From Rhizobium sp. CCGE 510 (GTDB lineage Bacteria > Pseudomonadota > Alphaproteobacteria > Rhizobiales > Rhizobiaceae), in assembly GCF_000292525.1 (NCBI RefSeq), contig NZ_AEYF01000011.1:1-33967 (forward strand): DNA of 33,967 bases. Direction: 5' to 3'. Every line of letters starts with the position of its first letter. Within the stretch, counting starts at the first letter, position 1. The notes below the pieces were generated by a model. The model worked only from the letters and a program-made list of their open reading frames with translations. It did no database searches and was not told where the DNA came from. The translations under genes and the position numbers were made by a program. Below are positions 1 to 6,374 of the stretch, in pieces.

Positions 1-92
1 ATCGACCGCCTGATAAAACCAAGCCACAGTCCCCCCGGAAATCCCGGCCAGATGAGCCTCCAATGGTGACAAAATTTAAACCGGACAGTAGT
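1..92. mobile_element. possible terminus of an IS21-like insertion sequence
   Basis: The first 92 bases carry no gene. Around 71-85 they contain a TGACAAAATTTAAACCGGA-type motif that resembles the AATTTAAACCGG repeats found at ends of IS21-family elements. This motif stops where the rhizobial intergenic repeat begins. No transposase is in the window, so the assignment rests on motif memory alone and is weak. Confidence 0.3.
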
Positions 93-244
93 GGCTCAAG
101 GCCGAGCATGACGGAGGGTGGGGCTTAAGTCGCTGGAGATAGCTCAACCTGGCGCAAGCGAAGGGCGGTGGTGAAAGGTGTGCCGTGTGGCCCCCTCATC
201 CGACCCTGCGGGTCACCTTCTCCCCGCTGGGGAGAAGAGGGAGC
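93..244 (+). repeat. RIME-like intergenic mosaic element, copy 1
   Basis: This segment matches 1859-2010 in the same orientation. Both run from a GGCTCAAGGCC block through GCGCAAGCGAAGGGCG, then GTGCCGTGTGGCCCCCTCATCC, to a palindromic end. Visible hairpins are GACCC/GGGTC at 202-214 and CTTCTCCCC/GGGGAGAAG at 217-237. After it, 245-300 resembles the reverse complement of the outer part of the third copy near 2060-2180, so it is a mosaic. Such elements are common between rhizobial genes and do not code. Confidence 0.75.
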
Positions 245-390
245 AAGACGCACCGACACTGCCCAAACGACGATTAGTCTATCCATGGACGTCCGCTTCT
301 GGCGCGAAGCGGCCGAGTAGGCTCGTCGCCTAGGAAAGTCGTCTCGAAAACAGGCTTGCGAATCAGATAAGTGTGTGCTTATGTGTTGGC

Positions 391-705
391 ATGATCGAGA
401 ATGACTTTTTCCGAGCTTTGGCAGACCCGACCCGCCGCGCGATCTTTGAGAAGCTGGCGGCAGGCAGCATGAACGCCAGCGCCTTGCGCGAGGGCATGGA
501 GATCAGCCAGCCGGCCATGTCGCAACACCTTGCGGTTCTGCGCAGTGCAAAGCTTGTGAGGGAGGAACGACAGGGGCGTTTCGTGAATTACGAGGTCGAT
601 CCCGATGGGTTGGCGCTGATCGCTCAGTGGCTGGCAAAATACCGCGCCTATTGGCCGGAGCGTATCGCAGCACTCAAAGTCTTGCTGAAGGACATGGATC
701 AATGA
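391..705 (+). CDS. ArsR-family winged-helix transcriptional regulator
   Basis: A 104-residue protein with the compact ArsR/SmtB fold. It opens with FFRALADPTRRAIFEKL, the conserved first helices. The recognition helix lies in ISQPAMSQHLAVLRSAKLV, followed by the wing VREERQGRFVNYEVDP. There are no Cys pairs of the metal-sensing sites, so it is probably not a metal sensor. This type is often paired with an SRPBCC (AHSA1) gene, as here: its TGA overlaps the next ATG in ATGA, implying translational coupling. I chose ATG at 391 because the family homology starts there; an in-frame GTG at 373 adds only six residues. Neither start has a good Shine-Dalgarno, so the exact start is uncertain. Its target is unknown, though it probably controls its own operon. 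Confidence 0.88.
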   Translation: MIENDFFRALADPTRRAIFEKLAAGSMNASALREGMEISQPAMSQHLAVLRSAKLVREERQGRFVNYEVDPDGLALIAQWLAKYRAYWPERIAALKVLLKDMDQ

Positions 706-1061
706 ACGAAGCGAAGACCAAGGAACAGGATAGCGGCGTCGAGTTGGAGTTTGACTTGGGCGATCCGCCGCAAAAGGTCTGGCGTGCCGTCACCATTCCC
801 GAACTTCGGGAAAGGTGGTTGCCGAAGGAGGCATTGGCCGATCCCGATGCGATCACCGTCACCCCCGGCCAGGAAGTTCGCTACAAGCTGCGTGACGACA
901 GCCCGCCATTCCTTGAAAGCACCGTGACCTTCACGATCACTCCGAATGCGACTGGCGGCACTTGCCTTCGGATCGTCCACGAACTGACGGACGCAAGATT
1001 TGATGGGATGACAAGAACGCCGGCGAACAGCAACAGTCCGCCCCTCATGCTCGCCGCCTGA
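702..1061 (+). CDS. SRPBCC / AHSA1-like domain protein
   Basis: A 119-residue protein that overlaps the ArsR stop by four bases. The segment ELEFDLGDPPQKVWRAVT matches the start of the AHSA1-type START fold (first strand, then the helix with VWRAVT). PELRERWLP follows as in other members, then alternating strands such as VRYKLRDD and STVTFTITP. Members are about 140-160 residues and end in a long helix that closes the ligand cavity. Here the C-terminus is short and ends in a low-complexity stretch, MTRTPANSNSPPLMLAA, so the last helix may be lost or divergent. The ArsR-SRPBCC pairing is widespread, but the ligand is generally unknown. No function beyond small-molecule or chaperone-type binding can be assigned. 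Confidence 0.8.
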   Translation: MNEAKTKEQDSGVELEFDLGDPPQKVWRAVTIPELRERWLPKEALADPDAITVTPGQEVRYKLRDDSPPFLESTVTFTITPNATGGTCLRIVHELTDARFDGMTRTPANSNSPPLMLAA

Positions 1062-1106
1062 CGCGGCGAGCCTTACCCTAAGGTTCTGGAAGTTTGGAGG
1101 TCGCCG

Positions 1107-1715
1107 ATGCGCGAAGCGATGCAGCTCGTCCCTATGGTCATAGAACAGTCCAGCCGGGGGGAACGATCATTCGATATTTATTCCCGGCTCCTGCGCGAGC
1201 GGATTATCTTCCTCAATGGCGAGGTGAACGACACCGTTTCGGCCCTCGTCTGCGCGCAGCTGCTGTTTCTGGAAGCAGAAAACCCCAAAAAGCCCATCTA
1301 CCTCTATATCAATTCGCCGGGCGGCGTCGTGACCAGCGGTCTCGCCATGTATGACACCATGCGCTACATCCGCGCGCCGGTTCACACGCTCTGCATGGGC
1401 ACGGCCCGCTCTATGGGATCGTTTCTACTGATGGCGGGCGAGCCGGGCGAGCGGGCCACCCTGCCAAATGCAAGCATCCTGATCCACCAGCCATCGGGCG
1501 GCTTTCAGGGGCAGGCGTCCGATATGCAAATTCACGCCGAGGAAATCCTGAAAACAAAGCAGCGTATGACACGGCTCTACGCGGAACATTGCGGGCGCTC
1601 CTATGAGGATTTTGAACGCGCTATGGACCGCGACCGCTTCATGACGCCGCAAGAAGCATTGGAATGGGGCTTGATCGACAAGATCATGCAGGTCCGCGAA
1701 GTCCCGGCCGATTAG
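1107..1715 (+). CDS. clpP: ATP-dependent Clp protease proteolytic subunit (ClpP paralogue)
   Basis: A 202-residue ClpP-family serine peptidase, the usual length. The catalytic triad is visible: Ser102 in ARSMGSFLL, His127 in ILIHQPSGG and Asp176 in MDRDRFM. Family hallmarks YINSPGG and EALEWGLID are present. ClpP forms tetradecameric chambers that degrade substrates fed by ClpA or ClpX ATPases in the cytosol. The Ser motif reads GTARSMG rather than the common GQAASMG, and the N-terminus is short, so this looks like a divergent accessory paralogue (rhizobia carry several clpP copies) rather than the clpP next to clpX. No clpX is beside it. GGAGG lies just upstream of the ATG. It is co-directional with the ArsR pair, and the cassette is bracketed by repeats. 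Confidence 0.92.
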   Translation: MREAMQLVPMVIEQSSRGERSFDIYSRLLRERIIFLNGEVNDTVSALVCAQLLFLEAENPKKPIYLYINSPGGVVTSGLAMYDTMRYIRAPVHTLCMGTARSMGSFLLMAGEPGERATLPNASILIHQPSGGFQGQASDMQIHAEEILKTKQRMTRLYAEHCGRSYEDFERAMDRDRFMTPQEALEWGLIDKIMQVREVPAD

Positions 1716-1794
1716 TAAGGGATATGGCCGGTTGTCGCTAAAATGCGGCTGGAAAGGTCGGGTCGTGTTTGGCGAGAAGCCAACTCCACTTTCC

Positions 1795-1882
1795 GTCGTC
1801 CTCGGCATTGAGCCGAGGATCCAAGCCACGACTGTTGGCGGATGCGGCGTGGATTCCAGGCTCAAGGCCTGGAATGACGGAG
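1795..1882. repeat. double-hairpin intergenic repeat
   Basis: Two hairpins sit side by side: CTCGGC/GCCGAG at 1801-1817 and TTCCAGGC/GCCTGGAA at 1854-1874. The outer sequences CCAAGCCACG and CGTGGATTCC can also pair. The pattern resembles a dispersed repeat often seen between rhizobial genes. It runs directly into the mosaic element that follows and could act as a transcription attenuator after clpP. Confidence 0.55.
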
Positions 1883-2010
1883 GATGGAGCTAAGATCGCT
1901 GAAGGTGGCGCCCTGAGCGCAAGCGAAGGGCGATCATGAAAGTTGTGCCGTGTGGCCCCCTCATCCGCCCTACGGGCACCTTCTCCCCGCTGGGGAGAAG
2001 AGGGAGATTG
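1859..2010 (+). repeat. RIME-like intergenic mosaic element, copy 2 (direct repeat of 93-244)
   Basis: Alignment by eye with 93-244 shows long shared blocks, including GTGCCGTGTGGCCCCCTCATCC and the CTTCTCCCC/GGGGAGAAG hairpin at 1980-2000. The gene-free stretch 1716-2203 is almost wholly explained by this copy, the preceding double hairpin and the inverted third copy. Confidence 0.75.
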
Positions 2011-2069
2011 CCGCTTCGCCAATGGCTCCATTGGATGTAATGCCTTTGGACAGGTGGGTTCGTTTTAGC

Positions 2070-2180
2070 AGTGTCGGCGCGCCTTGCTCCCTCTTCTCCC
2101 CAGCGGGGAGAAGGTGGCCCGAAGGGTCGGATGAGGGGGCCACGGGCACGGCATCAACGACGTCTAATCCATCCTTGGAT
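2070..2180 (-). repeat. RIME-like mosaic element, copy 3, inverted
   Basis: The block 2088-2141 is the reverse complement of the palindromic end of copies 1 and 2: CTCCCTCTTCTCCCC, then GGGGAGAAGGTGGCCC, then GGATGAGGGGGCC. With copy 2 it forms a large inverted repeat. The tail, near 2158-2190, resembles 267-302 beside copy 1. It runs into the 3' end of the DUF982 gene. Confidence 0.65.
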
Positions 2181-2203
2181 GTCCGCTGCTGTCGCAATCG
2201 GGG

Positions 2204-2515
2204 CTATCCTCGCGCGCCTGCCGGCAAGTCCGGTCGTCGCGCTGCCACGCCCTGCGGGACGAGGCTGAGGGCAGCGATACCAGCCTCGTCGGCCGCACGC
2301 AAAAGCGCTTCGCGGAATTGCTCCGGGGCAATTTTGCCGCTGATGGCGTCGACGCAGGCTTTGACGGCAGCGACATATTCCTCGCCGTCATCGAACGGCC
2401 AGTCGTTCATCAGGAGACGCGCCGCGTCGCCTAGCGTCCATACGATCTTGCGAGATGCCGGACCTCGCAAAGCAAAACCGACCGGCGTGAATGCTGCTGA
2501 TGTGTTCCAGCACAT
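2204..2515 (-). CDS. DUF982 domain protein
   Basis: A 103-residue protein. The core, IVWTLGDAARLLMNDWP followed by EYVAAVKACVDAISGKI and FREALLRAADEAGI, fits DUF982, a small family of unknown function expanded in Rhizobium, Sinorhizobium and relatives, often on plasmids and symbiotic islands. The start of the family (a Trp-x-x-Pro-Val segment) is replaced by TSAAFTPVGFALRG. The C-terminal 20 residues extend past the usual end, and the 3' end abuts the repeat element, which may have altered the tail. I chose ATG at 2515 because it has GAGG-type sequence upstream; an in-frame TTG at 2548 falls inside a hairpin. The gene stands alone. Confidence 0.72.
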   Translation of the reverse strand: MCWNTSAAFTPVGFALRGPASRKIVWTLGDAARLLMNDWPFDDGEEYVAAVKACVDAISGKIAPEQFREALLRAADEAGIAALSLVPQGVAARRPDLPAGARG

Positions 2516-2530
2516 TGTCCTCGACCCCTC

Positions 2531-2558
2531 AAGGTGGGGATACTGCAATCCCCACTTT
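2531..2558. promoter_or_regulatory. perfect hairpin just upstream of the DUF982 gene
   Basis: GTGGGGAT and ATCCCCAC form an 8-bp perfect stem around the loop ACTGCA (2534-2555). The stem extends by AAG/TTT pairing, one pair being G-T. It sits 16 bases before the chosen ATG, within the 5' leader on the minus strand. It could be a protein-binding palindrome or an RNA hairpin affecting translation. A TATATT sequence lies just upstream on the minus strand and could be a -10 element. Confidence 0.5.
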
Positions 2559-2725
2559 CAATATACGCGCATTTTATGAAAGTTGGAATTGAAATTTCGT
2601 GAAGCGTACCCCCTGAGCGCGAGGCTGCCGAATGTAGAAAGAAGGCGCGGTACGACCTTATGTCAAAGCGCCTTGCCCTGCGTCGACACGTGTTGTGCCG
2701 GTGGCATCTCAACCCTTCCGATCGC

Positions 2726-5131
2726 TCACCGCAGTTCGGCGGTGACGCGGAAAATGCCGCCGGCCGAAGCATCGGAGCAGACGACAAAGGTCGAGCCTTC
2801 CTGCGCCATGAAGGCGACGTTGCCGCCGGCTTCGCAGGGGGTGGCGCTCCATTGCAGGATGATGTCGCCATTGTCGGGCAGTTTCTCCGTTGCGATTTTC
2901 GTTGCACTCGCCATCCACTCGGTTGCCGACGGCAGATGGACGGGGGCGTTCAGCTGTTTCGACAACCAGGCGGTATAGGTCTGCGCCACGGCAAGCGGCA
3001 CGTCGTCGGCCGGCTGCTCGGGATTGTCGGCATAGGCTTGTGCCGAGGCGGGATCGGCATTGGCGGTGTAATAGGCGGCCATTTCGGCGCGGGTGACGGC
3101 CTTGGCCTGCATGCAGAAGGATTTTTCGACCTTGACGGCGCCATTGGCAACGCCAAGCATGCCGCCGAGCTCCTTCATCGAGGCGGTCATCAGCCGGACA
3201 TTGTCGAGCGAATAACTCCCGGCCGGCACGGTCTCGAAGGCAAGGGTCGGCGAAACCGGGCAGAAGCCGCGCGCCGACAGCGCCTCGAGATCGGCAAGGA
3301 TCGGTTTGTACGCAACCACCGCCAGCTTATAGGCCTCTGCGTTGTAGCGGCCATCGGCCTCACTGAGCCTCGGCGCAAGTGATGCAAGCGTCGGATCGGC
3401 TGCACCGGCGCGTGTCGCGATCGAGGCGCTGAGATCGGCGACCTTCTGCTTCAGCGCCGTCGCCTCGTCCTTCGATGCCATGACGTCGGCGATGATGGTG
3501 TCGAAGAGTTTGGCGGCGTCGCCATAGGCTGATGTCGCCGCCGGCGTCTGCCATTGCTCGGCCTTGGTCTTGGCATCCGCCATCAGCCCCGTCGCCTTGG
3601 CGACGTCGGGACTATCGCCGGCGCCGATGCGGTTGACCGTTTCGCGCTTTTTCGCCGCGTCTTTCTCGGCCGCCGTCAGCGCCATCAGCGCCTTGGCGAG
3701 ATCGCCGAACCCCGTCTTCGACGCCTCGTAGCCGTCGACGGCAGCATGCATCTGCTTGGCCGTGGCGCTGTCGGCGGCCGCCTTCATCTTGGTGTCGGCC
3801 TCGACAAAGGCCGGCGCCTTGTCGCCGCCCGCGGCCGATGCGGCGGTTTTGGCCTTTTCGGCATTCTCCTTTGATATGGCGATCAGCGCATTGCCGAGAT
3901 TGATGGCGGCAGACTGGTAACCCGGAAGGGCTTTTTCGTAGTCTTCGTCCTTCAGCAGCGCATCGGCCGAGGTCAGCGCCGCCGCACCGGTGTCATAGGA
4001 GAGCTTTGCCTGGTCGCTGGCCGGGCGCTCCGGCGCCTTGGCGGCGATCGCCTGCTGTTTGCGGCTTTCGGCCTCCTTCTTCCAGACGCCGACATCGGCG
4101 ACGAGTTTTGGATCCGGGCGCAGCAGTTTTGGGATGGTGACGACGCCGACGCCGATGCAGATCAGCAGCAGTGCCGCGATCATCGAGATCTTGGCAAGCG
4201 TCCACTTTTTCGGTTTCGGCGGCTCTGCCTGCTGCTGCATGCTGCCGCGCGGATCCCACGACATCGGCTGGATGCCTGTGGTCACCCTTGTGTATTCGCC
4301 GAGCGCATCGGCGCCGGTGCGCGGGCGCTGGGCCGGGTCGCGGCTCAGCATCCTTTCCACAAGGCTGGCGAGCCCCTCGGGAAAACCGGGGATCAGCACG
4401 TCGAGGCGGGGAAAGACGTTGGAAGGATCGAGGTGGATGTTCTTCCAGCTCTGCTCGCGCTGGTGCTCGTCTTCCCAGACCATGACGCTGTCGAAGACGC
4501 TGTTATAGGTCTGCCGCGGCAGGAACAGCTTGTAGGCGATCATGCCCATGGCGTAGATGTCGAGGGCTGCGGAGGCGGAGAACGTGCCGCTGGCATAGAT
4601 CTCCGGCGCGCCGAATTCCGGCACATAGGGCGGGATGATGTGCTCGCCGATCTTCGAGATCAGATGCAGGTTGCCGATCCTGACCGACAGGCCGGAATAA
4701 TCCTCCGAGACGTAGATGCACTGGTCGGTCAGGGCATTGTGGGCGTAACCGGCGCCGTGCAGGGTCGCCAGGCCCTCGAGGATGTGGCGGCCGATCTCGG
4801 CGGCACGCTCGTAGGCCACCATCTCGGTCTCGTCGAGATACTGGTGCAGCGTCTTCGACGGCCGCTTCTCGACGATATAGAAGTTGTCGTCTTCCGGCGA
4901 TGGCGGGATCAGGTCCTCGATTTCGACGAAGCGCCGGGCGGTCAGCGATTTGGCCTCGTTGATGGAGGTCCAGACCCGCTCGAAACGTGCCTTGTCGAGT
5001 TTCAGCGCCACATCGGGGGCGACAATGAAGACCGCATGGTCCATCCGCTTGTCCTGAGCAGGATAGACGATGAACTCGTTCTCATAGACCGGCTCGCCGA
5101 TCGTGTAGCGGGCGATCAGATCACTTCTCAT
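2726..5131 (-). CDS. membrane pseudokinase with periplasmic FGE/SUMF1-like domain
   Basis: An 801-residue protein with three parts. Residues 1-285 have a Ser/Thr-kinase-like fold: possible VALK lysine (44), GAPEIYASG (APE region, 174-182), DIYAMGMIAYKL (191-202) and RDPAQRP (264-270). The catalytic elements are gone: HRD is HNA (131-133), the loop Lys and Asn are Thr and Cys, DFG is GNL (153-155), and no glycine-rich loop is seen. It should bind rather than phosphorylate. A single membrane helix (about 312-334) leads to an Ala/Lys/Asp-rich helical, coiled-coil-like region (about 345-630). The C-terminal part resembles formylglycine-generating enzyme/SUMF1 domains: FETVPAGSYSL, FCMQAKAVTRAEMAAYY and LPSATEWMASA. 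Last gene of the operon, 44 bases after the serpin. ATG 5131 has GGGGGA upstream; TTG 5149 is an alternative. It may sense or assemble periplasmic partners; that is inference. Confidence 0.82.
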   Translation of the reverse strand: MRSDLIARYTIGEPVYENEFIVYPAQDKRMDHAVFIVAPDVALKLDKARFERVWTSINEAKSLTARRFVEIEDLIPPSPEDDNFYIVEKRPSKTLHQYLDETEMVAYERAAEIGRHILEGLATLHGAGYAHNALTDQCIYVSEDYSGLSVRIGNLHLISKIGEHIIPPYVPEFGAPEIYASGTFSASAALDIYAMGMIAYKLFLPRQTYNSVFDSVMVWEDEHQREQSWKNIHLDPSNVFPRLDVLIPGFPEGLASLVERMLSRDPAQRPRTGADALGEYTRVTTGIQPMSWDPRGSMQQQAEPPKPKKWTLAKISMIAALLLICIGVGVVTIPKLLRPDPKLVADVGVWKKEAESRKQQAIAAKAPERPASDQAKLSYDTGAAALTSADALLKDEDYEKALPGYQSAAINLGNALIAISKENAEKAKTAASAAGGDKAPAFVEADTKMKAAADSATAKQMHAAVDGYEASKTGFGDLAKALMALTAAEKDAAKKRETVNRIGAGDSPDVAKATGLMADAKTKAEQWQTPAATSAYGDAAKLFDTIIADVMASKDEATALKQKVADLSASIATRAGAADPTLASLAPRLSEADGRYNAEAYKLAVVAYKPILADLEALSARGFCPVSPTLAFETVPAGSYSLDNVRLMTASMKELGGMLGVANGAVKVEKSFCMQAKAVTRAEMAAYYTANADPASAQAYADNPEQPADDVPLAVAQTYTAWLSKQLNAPVHLPSATEWMASATKIATEKLPDNGDIILQWSATPCEAGGNVAFMAQEGSTFVVCSDASAGGIFRVTAELR

Positions 5132-5175
5132 GCACGTGTCCCCCTGCAATCATTGGCATTCCATGAAACCGAATT

Positions 5176-6360
5176 CTATTCGCCCGCTAGAAGCGGATCT
5201 CCAATCAGGCCGGCGGCCAGCACCAGCCCGGTCCTTGTGTCGCGAAGCGCGAAGGCGAAGCGGGCATCGGCGACGACGCGAACGAGTTTGGGATCGATGC
5301 TGCGTTCTGTGATCGCTGCCGTGGCTGCCGCCGCCTCCGTGCCGTTTTCATCAACCTTGATCATCGTCTTCTGAAGAACGCGCGACAAGCGAATGTTTTC
5401 CTTGGTAAAACCCGGAAAGGCCGCATGCTTGGCCTTTTCGGGCGTCAGGCCCATCTGATTGAGTATCGGCATCAAATCACGCCCGTCGTTCAGGGAAAAG
5501 CGGGGCAGGAAGATTTCGCCCTTGGCAACCTCGAATTTTTCCCCCTGCAGCCAGGACGTGAGCGCCTTCAGGTCGGCGCCGTCGACACCCTTGCCGGAGC
5601 GCGCCGCGACCACCACCATGCTGTAGCTCTCGCCTGTATAGGCAAGGTCGACGGCGGTGAATTTCTCATCGACGCGGAATTTCTGCGCATCGCCTGTGAG
5701 ATGCATCATCGGTACCGAAATCGTCGAACCGTCCGGCCGCTGAAAGGGGCTTGCCGGGCTCTCCCGATCGAAGGAGGTCTTCCAGCGCGCTTTGAAGGAC
5801 AGCGCGCCGAGGCTGACGAAGCCGCCGCCGGGTGGCGCGTCCAGCATGACGGGAATGGCGCCCCGCGTCGTCTGCTTGACCCAGAGGTTGATGTGCTCGA
5901 CCGATGCCGGCCCGTCGAGATCCTCGATCGACGGTTTGATCCGGTGGGTGGCGAGCATGGCGAGCGCGTCGGGGGCGAGCACCAGCTTGTCGTCGAAGAC
6001 GATCGCAACCGCCGTCGCCAAGGGCGCATCCGCGGCTGCCGGCTTCTCCGGGGTCATCGCGTCCAGCGCCGTTCCCGGTCCCTTCACCTCGCCGCCGAAG
6101 CCGAGGCCCTTGGCGATTGCCGCCTTCCCTTCGGCCGACGCGCCGAGGCTGGCGAGGCCAAGGGCGGCGGCAAGGCTTGCCGGCGACACCATGATATTGG
6201 CGGCAGCCTCCTTGGCCAGCGTACGGTCGATGAGCTCGGCGGCAAGCCCGGCCTGGGCGGCGAGCATCGATTTGCCGTCGCCGGAGTTGCCGGCATGGGC
6301 GGCAGGCACAAGCGTCAGCAGGGAAGCGGCAAGACCCGCCAGCAGAGTGGATTTCGGCAT
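5176..6360 (-). CDS. secreted serpin (serine protease inhibitor), inhibitory type
   Basis: A 394-residue serpin, close to the usual 370-400. A signal peptide (1-23, ending AHA) is followed by the serpin core, with NIMVSPASLAAALGLASLGA (helix B region) and FKARWKTSFD (strand 3A region). Near the C-terminus lies the hinge DENGTEAAAATAA, the small-residue pattern that inhibitory serpins need for loop insertion, then ITERSIDP and FAFALRDTRTGLVLAAGLIGDP. Alignment with antithrombin (GRSLNP) places the scissile bond at Arg353-Ser354, with a loop one residue shorter; strict counting from the hinge would make Ser354 P1. Serpins trap serine or cysteine proteases by a suicide mechanism. The gene starts 14 bases after the trypsin-caspase stop, with GGAGG before the ATG, so the upstream protease is the obvious target (inference). 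Serpins are uncommon in Proteobacteria. Confidence 0.93.
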   Translation of the reverse strand: MPKSTLLAGLAASLLTLVPAAHAGNSGDGKSMLAAQAGLAAELIDRTLAKEAAANIMVSPASLAAALGLASLGASAEGKAAIAKGLGFGGEVKGPGTALDAMTPEKPAAADAPLATAVAIVFDDKLVLAPDALAMLATHRIKPSIEDLDGPASVEHINLWVKQTTRGAIPVMLDAPPGGGFVSLGALSFKARWKTSFDRESPASPFQRPDGSTISVPMMHLTGDAQKFRVDEKFTAVDLAYTGESYSMVVVAARSGKGVDGADLKALTSWLQGEKFEVAKGEIFLPRFSLNDGRDLMPILNQMGLTPEKAKHAAFPGFTKENIRLSRVLQKTMIKVDENGTEAAAATAAITERSIDPKLVRVVADARFAFALRDTRTGLVLAAGLIGDPLLAGE

Positions 6361-6374
6361 GGTTCCCTCCTCTT

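Noticed and set aside
189..2145. Clustered GC-rich palindromes considered as a CRISPR array or attenuator series.
   Set aside because: The units are mosaic, inverted and irregularly spaced, without uniform repeats and spacers. They fit RIME-type intergenic elements.
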